Below are positions 28,843 through 37,246 of a DNA stretch of 64,000 nucleotides, piece by piece (the stretch's first letter is position 1; every line of letters starts with the position of its first letter). The notes under the pieces are model-generated. The model worked only from the letters and a program-made list of their open reading frames with translations. It did no database searches and was not told the origin of the DNA. The stretch is from NCBI GenBank assembly GCA_030690365.1, contig JAUYGX010000023.1, positions 62,001-126,000 of the forward strand. Direction: 5' to 3'. The position numbers were made by a program, and so were the translations under genes. This DNA is from Bacteroidales bacterium. GTDB taxonomy: Bacteria > Bacteroidota > Bacteroidia > Bacteroidales > F082.

Positions 28843-31800
28843 TTACTGCATTTTCAGTATCGACATGTTGTCGTAGAATGTCTTTTCGATCTCAGCAGAC
28901 AAGTCAGCCTGTTTATACTGTTTCGTCAATTGCGTCAGGCGCTGCAATACGGCCATCGATTCCTGCACCTCATCGTCATAGAAGGTTAAAAATCGGTCGG
29001 GCAACGAACTGTAATAAGCCAAGTCCTGGGTATATCTATCGGCCAGAGCCCTTGCTGTCTGGTTGGCCTTTTCGGTATTGCCCGCCTGATAATACAATTC
29101 AATCCAGGGCAACATATAGAAATCGTATGGGAATTTATCTTCCGGGAAAAATTCGAGACCCTTATCCAAAACGGCTACTACGGAATCCTTCTTGCCCTCA
29201 TTCATTAATGCACCAGCCAACCGGATATAATTTTGCTTGGCCATAATCGAATTGCGGCTACTTTCGCGGTCGACTACCACATCCTTTTCATTTAATCGTC
29301 CCCAGCGTGCATCTTTGTTCATCAGCACTTCGTAACTCCTGTCGGCACCCACGCCACCAACACCCTTCATGTAATCGTCTACAGGTACCGGAGTAAAACG
29401 GTACACGACACCTTCCAGGCGACAGAACCTGTCAACTTTGAGTACTTTACTCACGCTATTCGGGCTGGCAAAATAGATGGGTCGCTCCCAGTTGTTGTTA
29501 GCAATTAAATCGAGCAGCATCAGGTCGTTTCTATACAATCCGCCCTGAGACACATCCCACCTGATTACATCCACAATTTTATCTGCATCTTTTGGGTCAA
29601 CAGTACCACTTTGCAGGGCAGCCGCCTTATCCACTGTATAGGTAAGGTGTTTGGCCGGGAGGTAATCAATCCACTCACCATTCTGCAAGGGCACCTTTGA
29701 ACCTTTGCTTGGGTCCTTTATAAACTGAATGGCATCACGTAATTCAGCCGTATCAACACGTTCGAAAAGAGGAACGTAATTGCCTTTTTTGCTATAAAAT
29801 TCCTGATCGATAGACAGGGGCAGTTTATCCGATTCATATACTTTTCTAGCCATCTGGTCCACATACCAATCGCCTGAAGACAGCATATAATTTACCACAC
29901 GCACGTCGGTTCGTACGCCTTCCACCTCCTGGACATACCAAAGGGGGAAGGTATCGTTATCGCCATTGGTAAACAGGATGGCATTGGGAGCACACGACTC
30001 CAGGTACATGCGTGCAAAATCACGGGCTGCATATTTTCCGGAGCGGTTGTGGCCTTCCCATCCCTGGCTTCCCATCACCACCGGAACGGCCACCAGTGAA
30101 ACCACCGTAACGATTCCGGCAGCCATGGTTTTATTCGACATCACCTTTTGCAACCCATTGTACAGGGCCAATACTCCTAATCCAATCCAAATGGAAAAGG
30201 CATAAAACGAGCCTGCATAGGCATAATCCCTTTCACGGGGTTGCAACGGCTGTTGGTTGAGATATATAATGATGGCGAATCCCGTCATAATAAATAAAAG
30301 CGCCACCACCCAGGTATCTTTGTTGCTCCTGTTTAACTGAAAAATAAATCCCAGAAGTCCTAAAATCAAAGGCAGGAAGAAGAAAGTGGCCCTGGCCGGA
30401 TTTTTCATGCTGGGAGGCAGATCGTTTTGATCACCCAGTCGCAAGGCATCAATAAATCCAATTCCGCTGATCCAGTTACCATGGTTGTACTCACCCTGGC
30501 TTTCGATATCATTCTGACGGCCAGCGAAATTCCACATGAAATACCGCAGGTACATATGACTTACCTGATAATTAAAGAAAAATCGAAGGTTCTCACCAAA
30601 AGTAGGTTTATAAAGTACTTCGCTTTCCCCATTCTCCTTGGTAACCCTGATCGGGATTCCTTTTACTTCGCCAAAAAGTTTGTATAACCGGATATGCTCG
30701 GGTTTCTGATCGCTCCACATACGTGGGAATATGGTGCTGAAACGGGGATCATAAACGCGAATTGTACCCTTTCGGTCCTCCTTAACAATGTATTTTCCTG
30801 AGGCTGCATCTTTAACATAAACCGGGCTTCCATCCTCACTTCCTACTACAGGTGCGTTGTAATACTGACCATAAAAAATAGGCCAGGTACCATATTGCTC
30901 TCTATTGAGATACGAAAGCAGGCTAAGGGCATCTTTAGGTGCATTCTCATTGATAGGAGTTCTTGCGTTGGCCCTGATAACCAGCATAAAAAACGAGGAA
31001 TATCCGATTAAAATAAAAACCACTGCTAAAATAGCCGTATTAAGTACTGTTTTGCCTTTGGCACGGGTATACATCAATCCAAAAACGATGGCTCCGATAA
31101 TCAACAGGAAGTAAATAATTGTTCCTGAGTTAAATGGCATTCCAAGCGTATTTACAAAAAACAACTCAAATCCGCCTGCCAGATCCACAATGCCGGGAAT
31201 GATGATATACATGATTACCGACAAAATGAGTAGCGAAATGATGCCGGTCAGGATAAACCCTTTGGTGGATGTTTTATACCGTTTATAATAGAAAACATAT
31301 ATGATGGCCGGGATGGCCAACAGATTCAGCAAATGCACTCCAATAGAGAGCCCCATGACAAACGAAATCAGCAATAACCACCGGTAACCTGTCCGGTGAT
31401 CGGCAACTTCCTCCCAACGGAGAATGGCCCAAAACACCAGTGCGGTAAAGAAGGATGACATGGCATAAACTTCACCCTCAACGGCAGAAAACCAAAACGA
31501 ATCGCTGAAAGTATAGGCCAATGAGCCAACCAATCCGGCACCAAGCACTGCCCAGGCCTGTCCGTTGGTCATTTCAGTTTCGTTGTTGGCAACCATCAGT
31601 TTACGGGCCAGCATGGTGATGGTCCAAAACAAAAACAAGATGGTAAAACTACTCGACAAGGCGGACATCGCATTTACCATTAAAGCTACATGCTCGGTAT
31701 TACCCATTGCAAACATGGAGAAAAACCTGCCAAGCATCTGAAACAGAGGCGCTCCCGGAGGATGACCAACTTGTAATTTAAACGCAGTAGCAATGTACTC

Positions 31801-31911
31801 ACCACAATCCCACCAACTTGCTGTGGGTTCGAGGGTTAAAAAATAAACTGTTGTGGCAATAGCAAAAACAAGCCATCCCAGCAGGTTATTGACCTTTTTA
31901 AAGTTCTTCAT
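28843..31911 (-). CDS. DUF2723 / TMEM260-like membrane protein
   Basis: A 1022-residue protein with about a dozen helices in its N-terminal two thirds and a soluble, partly helical-repeat C-terminus. The ATG at 31911 gives MKNFKKVNNLLGWLVFA; the longer frame adds 29 residues of no family character. The first periplasmic loop TLEPTASWWDCGEYIATAFKLQVGHPPGAPLF is split by the signature WDCGEY and GHPPGAP. DUF2723 is related to eukaryotic TMEM260, a protein O-mannosyltransferase, so a surface protein glycosylation role is possible but inferred. It ends at the shared terminator at 28787. Confidence 0.85.
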   Translation of the reverse strand: MKNFKKVNNLLGWLVFAIATTVYFLTLEPTASWWDCGEYIATAFKLQVGHPPGAPLFQMLGRFFSMFAMGNTEHVALMVNAMSALSSSFTILFLFWTITMLARKLMVANNETEMTNGQAWAVLGAGLVGSLAYTFSDSFWFSAVEGEVYAMSSFFTALVFWAILRWEEVADHRTGYRWLLLISFVMGLSIGVHLLNLLAIPAIIYVFYYKRYKTSTKGFILTGIISLLILSVIMYIIIPGIVDLAGGFELFFVNTLGMPFNSGTIIYFLLIIGAIVFGLMYTRAKGKTVLNTAILAVVFILIGYSSFFMLVIRANARTPINENAPKDALSLLSYLNREQYGTWPIFYGQYYNAPVVGSEDGSPVYVKDAASGKYIVKEDRKGTIRVYDPRFSTIFPRMWSDQKPEHIRLYKLFGEVKGIPIRVTKENGESEVLYKPTFGENLRFFFNYQVSHMYLRYFMWNFAGRQNDIESQGEYNHGNWISGIGFIDALRLGDQNDLPPSMKNPARATFFFLPLILGLLGFIFQLNRSNKDTWVVALLFIMTGFAIIIYLNQQPLQPRERDYAYAGSFYAFSIWIGLGVLALYNGLQKVMSNKTMAAGIVTVVSLVAVPVVMGSQGWEGHNRSGKYAARDFARMYLESCAPNAILFTNGDNDTFPLWYVQEVEGVRTDVRVVNYMLSSGDWYVDQMARKVYESDKLPLSIDQEFYSKKGNYVPLFERVDTAELRDAIQFIKDPSKGSKVPLQNGEWIDYLPAKHLTYTVDKAAALQSGTVDPKDADKIVDVIRWDVSQGGLYRNDLMLLDLIANNNWERPIYFASPNSVSKVLKVDRFCRLEGVVYRFTPVPVDDYMKGVGGVGADRSYEVLMNKDARWGRLNEKDVVVDRESSRNSIMAKQNYIRLAGALMNEGKKDSVVAVLDKGLEFFPEDKFPYDFYMLPWIELYYQAGNTEKANQTARALADRYTQDLAYYSSLPDRFLTFYDDEVQESMAVLQRLTQLTKQYKQADLSAEIEKTFYDNMSILKMQ

Positions 31912-32221
31912 GTGTGGAGCTATTAATAGCAAATAGATGTGAGGCGAAAGTACGAAAATCGTTTTTAATCTTCCAATGGTCTCAATTAATTTTAACACAT
32001 TTTAGTAGATGACATCGGGTTGTTATCAGATACTAACAATTTGTGAAATCATTTTCATTTAATCATTATCTTTACAACTAAATTTAATGTGGTGAGTTTA
32101 ATGGTTATCGTTTTGATAATCAGCTGTTATAAAATAACGATCATTGTGGCAGGTTTCTGTTTTAAAGTCCAAATGTTGAATCCGACAACCATGAAAACCA
32201 CCCGATTTTGAACCTTAAATT
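31912..32221. other. Divergent promoter region without genes
   Basis: It separates the DUF2723 gene (minus) from the dehydrogenase gene (plus). TATCTTTA at 32067-32074 resembles a -7 box, with TTTG at 32040-32043, but 23 bp apart. ATCGTT (32107-32112) and AACGAT (32136-32141) form a weak inverted repeat in the dehydrogenase leader. No small gene is seen. Confidence 0.35.
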
Positions 32222-33508
32222 ATGAATGACAATTCATTTAACCCATTTATTTCCGCACAGCAACAATTCGATCATGCTGCTTCGTTGCTTGATTTGGATA
32301 AAGCCACACGTGATTTACTCCGAAACCCCATGCGCGAACATCATTTCAGCATCCCTGTCAGGATGGACAACGGGACTTCACAAATTTTCAGGGGATTTCG
32401 TGTTCAACACAACGATGCACGTGGACCTGTGAAAGGGGGAGTCAGGTTCCACCCCATGGAAACCATTGACGCGGTACGTGCCCAGGCCATGTGGCTAACC
32501 TGGAAAACTGCTGTAGCCGACTTGCCCCTTGGCGGTGGAAAAGGCGGGGTAATCTGCGATCCGCACAACCTGAGCCTGGGAGAGCAGGAAAGACTTTGCC
32601 GTGGGTGGGTGCGTCAGATTTTCAGAGATTTAGGCCCTGAAGTAGACATTCCTGCCCCGGATTTAATGACCAACGCCCAACATATGCTATGGATGCTGGA
32701 CGAATATGAAATACTGGCCGGAGGTCGCTATCCGGGCGCTTTTACAGGAAAACCGGTTGGGATGGGAGGTTCGTTGGGACGTTTGGAATCCACGGGTTAT
32801 GGCGTTATTATCACCGTGCGGGAGGCTTTGAAAGAATTGTCACTTTCTCCTGAAAAAGCAACTGCCAGCGTCCAGGGATTCGGTCATGTATCCAGGTATG
32901 CTATTGAATTGTTTCAACAGATTGGCGGCACGGTAACCTGTGTGTCCTCGTGGAACCAAAAACACAACAAGAGCTTTTCTTTTTTGAAAAAAGATGGGGT
33001 TCAACTGGAAGAGTTGTTGGAGATAACCGATTCTTTTGGAGGAATCAGCAAAGAAAAAGCCCTGGATCTGGGCTACGAGGTGCTGGATGCAGATGCCTGG
33101 CTTGAACAGGAAGTCGACATCCTGATACCTGCTGCAATGGAAAACCAAATTACATCAAAGAATGTACATTTGATTCATCCTTCTGTAAAAATACTGGCCG
33201 AAGGTGCCAATGGTCCTACCACGCCCGAAGCCATCATGCAGATCAATTCGCGCAATATTTTTACCATTCCCGATTTTTTGGCGAACGCCGGAGGTGTTAC
33301 CTGTAGTTATTTTGAGCAGGTGCAGAGCAACATGAATTATTATTGGGAAAAGGAAGAGGTACTGAGCAAGCTGGATGTTAAAATGACCTCAGCCTATATT
33401 GCCGTCAGCGATTTTGCACAAACGAACAACCTGTCGATGCGTGATGCAGCCTACGTGATTTCGGTGGACCGGGTGGCACGCGCCTGCCATGACCGGGGTT
33501 GGGTGTAA
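32222..33508 (+). CDS. Glu/Leu/Phe/Val-type dehydrogenase, probably glutamate dehydrogenase
   Basis: A 428-residue dehydrogenase that deaminates an amino acid, most likely glutamate, to the 2-oxo acid. The substrate-binding lysines lie in PVKGGVRFHP and in WKTAVADLPLGGGKGG; the family block IPAPDLMTNAQHM follows. The Rossmann part has VQGFGHVSRYAIEL, where the usual GxGNVG reads GFGHVS. Late blocks VDILIPAAMENQI and LAEGANGPTTPEA are typical. NAD or NADP preference is not certain. The last 32 bases of the gene are repeated 476 bp downstream. Confidence 0.88.
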   Translation: MNDNSFNPFISAQQQFDHAASLLDLDKATRDLLRNPMREHHFSIPVRMDNGTSQIFRGFRVQHNDARGPVKGGVRFHPMETIDAVRAQAMWLTWKTAVADLPLGGGKGGVICDPHNLSLGEQERLCRGWVRQIFRDLGPEVDIPAPDLMTNAQHMLWMLDEYEILAGGRYPGAFTGKPVGMGGSLGRLESTGYGVIITVREALKELSLSPEKATASVQGFGHVSRYAIELFQQIGGTVTCVSSWNQKHNKSFSFLKKDGVQLEELLEITDSFGGISKEKALDLGYEVLDADAWLEQEVDILIPAAMENQITSKNVHLIHPSVKILAEGANGPTTPEAIMQINSRNIFTIPDFLANAGGVTCSYFEQVQSNMNYYWEKEEVLSKLDVKMTSAYIAVSDFAQTNNLSMRDAAYVISVDRVARACHDRGWV

Positions 33509-33514
33509 AAGGAG
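33477..33514 (+). repeat. 38-bp direct repeat, left copy (3' end of dehydrogenase gene)
   Basis: The repeat starts CACGCGCCTGCC and ends GGGTGTAAAAGGAG. It covers the last codons and stop of the dehydrogenase. The same 38 bases recur at 33953-33990. Confidence 0.85.
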
Positions 33515-33952
33515 TTTAGTTTGCTCTGGATTGGCCCTGGATTGAAATCCGGGGATACTATGTCGGTCATGCCTATCCCGATCTCGATCCAGAAAACATT
33601 TGGGATTCGTTATCGGAATTTAGATGTGGATTCCTTCGCTATGCTGATCGATTATGTAAGTGGCAAACAGGCCATCCCCTCCACTGATATAGTGTAATTG
33701 TTGCAAGTGATGGTCGGCATCTTCTATCGTTTCAAAAGTGCCATCAACAAAGATTTTTCCTGTTTGCGCCATTGCTGTCATAAAGCAAAGACAGGAAACA
33801 AAATGATAGACAAGCGTAGTTCCACTTGTCTGCCGTAGGCATGAAACTACGCTTAGATTCTCGGTATTTTTTGTTATACTAAGCTTAGTTTGGGGGAGTT
33901 TATTTTCTTGCATCCTCGTTACCGCTGCACTCAAACGAGGACGAGTGGAGGA
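33515..33952. other. 438-bp insert between the direct repeats
   Basis: The segment contains no convincing complete gene. On the minus strand a frame from about 33780 reads FMTAMAQTGKIFVDG, resembling the end of a signal peptide. On the plus strand PWIEIRGYYVGHAYPDLDP also looks protein-like but is soon closed. A 10-bp inverted repeat, AAGCGTAGTT (33812-33821) and AACTACGCTT (33845-33854), encloses TGCCGTAGGCATG, a motif also found near 52590. It may be a remnant of a mobile or recombined segment. Confidence 0.45.
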
Positions 33953-33990
33953 CACGCGCCTGCCATGACCGGGGTTGGGTGTAAAAGGAG
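33953..33990 (+). repeat. 38-bp direct repeat, right copy
   Basis: Exact copy of the dehydrogenase 3' end including its stop codon, out of context here. Two copies 476 bp apart resemble the duplicated core of a site-specific insertion or a recombination scar. Confidence 0.85.
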
Positions 33991-34061
33991 CTGCTGACCA
34001 TAAAACAAAAATCCGGTAAGCCTTGGCACTTACCGGATTTTCTTACCTATGCAAAAAATGT

Positions 34062-36488
34062 TTACTCATATTTCAACGATTCAACCGGGTTGGCTGAAGC
34101 CGCTCTCACCACATGGAAACTGATGGTAGCCAAACCAATAACCAATGCTGCCAACCCTGAAATTACCACAGAATACCAATGAATTTCGGTGTAATACACA
34201 AAACCCGATTCCAACCAATTGGTAATCTGCCAAATGGCTACGGGGACGGCAAACACAAATGAAATCAGGATCAACCAAAAGAATTCCCTGAACAGCAACA
34301 ACATGATGTCGCCTGTTAAGGCACCAGTCACCTTGCGGATGCCTATTTCACGTGTGCGGCTTTCCGCCGTAAAACTGGAAAGACCCAACAACCCAAGCAA
34401 GGCAATAAACAGGGTGATGGAAGCGATAATCAAAAACAGGGTGCTGATCCTTTGCTCGGCACCATAACTTTCTTCCTGCATTTCGCTCAACATTTTATAA
34501 TCGAAAGGACGTTTGCTGCCAAACTCGGTCCAGGCCTGCTCAATAGATTCGAGTACCCGGTTTTTCTCACCTTCCTTATATCTCACCGTCGTTAAAAAAC
34601 GGGGCTGACGTGAGATGAACATGATGATGGGTTCAATTTTATTGTGAAGAGAGTTAAAATTGTAGTCTTTCACCACTCCAATCACTTTCATGATTCTTCC
34701 GCCCGAGCGGTCGAGTTCCATTCCATAATTGATTTTCTTTCCAATGGCCTCCTCTCCCCACCCAAATTGTTTGGCAGCAGTTTGATTGATGATGACGGCA
34801 GCCGTATCGTCAGTTCCCATATTTCGGTCAAAATCGCGGCCTTCCAAAAATTTAAATCTCATGGTTTTTGGATAGTCATAATCGCATTGTGTGAGAATAA
34901 CGGCCATCTCCTTCATTTCGTTTTCTTGTTCAACCAGCATCACCTGAATCCAAAGGTTGCGGGATGGTACCCCTGAGGAATTACATACAGAAACGATGGA
35001 AGGATTCTGCAACAGATGATCCTTAAATGCAACAGCCTGTTTCCGGAAAGAAGTATCCTGCATCTCCAATACTACGGCATGATTTTTATCGAAACCCAGG
35101 TCTTTATTTTTCAAAAAGTCAAGCTGATCGCTTACCACAATCGTCGCAATGATCATCACGATGGCAATAAAAAACTGAACCAAAACCAGACCCCTCCGCA
35201 GCCATTGATTTGCCTTCCCCGATTTACCGGCATTGCCCTTTAACACCTTAAGCGGTGAAAAGGATGATAAATAAAAGGCCGGATAGCTTCCTGATATGAT
35301 ACCAATAACAACACTTATTCCAAAAATTAGCAACAAAAAATCAGGAGTAGCAATGCCGCTTAAAGTAAACGCCTTTCCCGAAAGGGTATTAAAATCGGGT
35401 AATAAAACAGATGTTAATGCCAGCGAAAGCAGATAAGCAATGAATGTAAGCAACAAGGCTTCGCTGATAAACTGTACAATAAGCTGTCTTCTTTCGGCAC
35501 CGACCACCTTTCGCAAGCCCACTTCTTTGGCGCGCTTGGTTGCCCGGGCCGTGGCCATATTCATGTAATTGATAGTGGCAAGCAACAATATAAACAGTGC
35601 TACGATAGAAAATATTTTAATATAGGCGATGTTTCCTGTGGGAAGATCTGCCGCCAGTTTAGAAGTCAGGTGCACCTTATCGAGTCGTGTGGCTTTTAAA
35701 TCAAAGGAGGCATTCAGCTGATCGCCGAGTGATTTCATGTACTTTTCGTAGAACTGGGGGAATTTTCCGAAAATGGATTCAATGTTGGAATTTGGATTTA
35801 ACATCACATAAGCATACAAACCAATATTCCAGAACCTTTCAGGATCGAGGCTGTTAAAATCCTCTCCACCAGGTCGGTGCGCCAAAGTGGAAGCCGACAT
35901 CAGTGCATCAAATTTCAGGTGCGAATTTTCCAGAACGTCGGCTACCACGGCAGTTACCTTGAACTGTATATCGTTATCCACTAAAACTATCCGGCCAATG
36001 GGATTTTCATTGCCAAAATATTTTTTCGCAGAGGAATTCGTCAACACAATGCTATTGGGTTCAACCAGACATCTGTCAATCGAACCAGCCAACAAAGGAT
36101 GGTTAAAAACATCAAAAACAGTGGAATCGGTATAATAAAAATGATCCTCATAATACTCCTTATCGCCAATGCGTACCAAAAGGTTTTCCTCGCCGGCAAA
36201 ACGAACTACCTGCTCAATTTCGGGAAATTCCAGTTGTAAGGCCGGTGCCATGGGCAAAGGCACAATGGCAAAATTATCGTATTTGGTGCCTATCCTGAAA
36301 CTTGACTCAATCCTATAAATACGTTCATAATTTTTATGATGCCGGTCATACGTAATTTCATCGCGGACGTATAAAAAAATCAAAATAAAAGTAACCAGGC
36401 CAACCGTTAACCCTATGATATTCAGTGCCGAATAGAATTTGATTTTTGCCATGTTACGGATGGCGGAAAGCATATAATTTTTTAACAT
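34062..36488 (-). CDS. FtsX/MacB-type ABC exporter permease
   Basis: An 808-residue permease with the double layout: helix one (about 20-42, after MLKNYMLSAIRNMAKIKFYS), a MacB-type periplasmic domain (about 45-260), an FtsX block of three helices (about 285-410), a second single helix near 430 (RRGLVLVQFFIAIVMIIA), a second periplasmic domain and a final FtsX block ending NPVESLKYE. ESRTREIGIRKVTGA is the usual coupling segment before the last block. It is the last gene of the exporter operon, 23 bp downstream of the ATPase gene. Confidence 0.88.
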   Translation of the reverse strand: MLKNYMLSAIRNMAKIKFYSALNIIGLTVGLVTFILIFLYVRDEITYDRHHKNYERIYRIESSFRIGTKYDNFAIVPLPMAPALQLEFPEIEQVVRFAGEENLLVRIGDKEYYEDHFYYTDSTVFDVFNHPLLAGSIDRCLVEPNSIVLTNSSAKKYFGNENPIGRIVLVDNDIQFKVTAVVADVLENSHLKFDALMSASTLAHRPGGEDFNSLDPERFWNIGLYAYVMLNPNSNIESIFGKFPQFYEKYMKSLGDQLNASFDLKATRLDKVHLTSKLAADLPTGNIAYIKIFSIVALFILLLATINYMNMATARATKRAKEVGLRKVVGAERRQLIVQFISEALLLTFIAYLLSLALTSVLLPDFNTLSGKAFTLSGIATPDFLLLIFGISVVIGIISGSYPAFYLSSFSPLKVLKGNAGKSGKANQWLRRGLVLVQFFIAIVMIIATIVVSDQLDFLKNKDLGFDKNHAVVLEMQDTSFRKQAVAFKDHLLQNPSIVSVCNSSGVPSRNLWIQVMLVEQENEMKEMAVILTQCDYDYPKTMRFKFLEGRDFDRNMGTDDTAAVIINQTAAKQFGWGEEAIGKKINYGMELDRSGGRIMKVIGVVKDYNFNSLHNKIEPIIMFISRQPRFLTTVRYKEGEKNRVLESIEQAWTEFGSKRPFDYKMLSEMQEESYGAEQRISTLFLIIASITLFIALLGLLGLSSFTAESRTREIGIRKVTGALTGDIMLLLFREFFWLILISFVFAVPVAIWQITNWLESGFVYYTEIHWYSVVISGLAALVIGLATISFHVVRAASANPVESLKYE

Positions 36489-36511
36489 GGTCTTATTTTT
36501 TTTTCAAAAAA

Positions 36512-37192
36512 CTAATTGCCCTGAAAATTTTCGGTCAATATTTGTCCGTCGAAGAGGCGGATAATACGGTGGCTGAACTCTGCATCGCGCTGTGAGTGGG
36601 TAACCATAATGATGGTGGTCCCCTTGCGGTTTAAATCGCTTAGCAGGTTCATCACTTCTTCGCCATTGGCCGAATCCAGGTTTCCGGTGGGCTCGTCGGC
36701 AAGAATTAATTTTGGATTTGAAACCACTGCTCTGGCAACTGCCACACGCTGTTGCTGACCTCCTGAAAGTTGCCCGGGAAAGTGTTTTTTTCTGTGTGAA
36801 ATTTGCATTTGTTCCAGTACTTCGTCTACCCTCTGTTTGCGTTCTTTGGTCGGAATGCCAAGATAAATCAGGGGCATTTCCACATTTTCGAAAACGGTGA
36901 GCTCATCAATCAGGTTAAAATTCTGGAAAACAAATCCAATATTTTGCTTCCTGAGTTTGGCACGTTGCCGTTCGGAGGAGTTACTTACATCGTGATCGAG
37001 GAAAATATATTTCCCCTTGGTGGGATTGTCAAGAAGTCCGATAATATTGAGCAGGGTAGATTTTCCACAACCGCTGGGCCCCATAATGGCCACAAATTCG
37101 CCCTGTTCGATATTGAAGTTTACCTGGCGAAGTGCTGTTGTTTCTACTTCTTCGGTTAGAAAAATCCTGGTTAAGTCGACTGATTTAATCAT
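36512..37192 (-). CDS. ABC transporter ATPase, LolD/MacB type
   Basis: A 226-residue ATPase that powers the two neighbouring permeases. The Walker A is GPSGCGKST, the Q-loop is in FVFQNFNLIDEL, the signature is LSGGQQQRVAVARA, Walker B is LILADEPTGNLD and the switch histidine is in MVTHSQRDAEF. This is the subclass that drives mechanotransmission exporters for lipoproteins, peptides or toxic compounds. It sits between two paralogous permease genes. Confidence 0.95.
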   Translation of the reverse strand: MIKSVDLTRIFLTEEVETTALRQVNFNIEQGEFVAIMGPSGCGKSTLLNIIGLLDNPTKGKYIFLDHDVSNSSERQRAKLRKQNIGFVFQNFNLIDELTVFENVEMPLIYLGIPTKERKQRVDEVLEQMQISHRKKHFPGQLSGGQQQRVAVARAVVSNPKLILADEPTGNLDSANGEEVMNLLSDLNRKGTTIIMVTHSQRDAEFSHRIIRLFDGQILTENFQGN

Positions 37193-37246
37193 GATATTGA
37201 ATATTTATATTGTTTGAGACGTATAAAAGTTTCTAATGTTACAAGG

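Noticed and set aside
33620-33955. Minus-strand frame of 111 codons inside the insert behind the dehydrogenase
   Set aside because: Signal-peptide-like stretch only, start lies within the right repeat region, no family; kept as part of the insert description, not as a gene.
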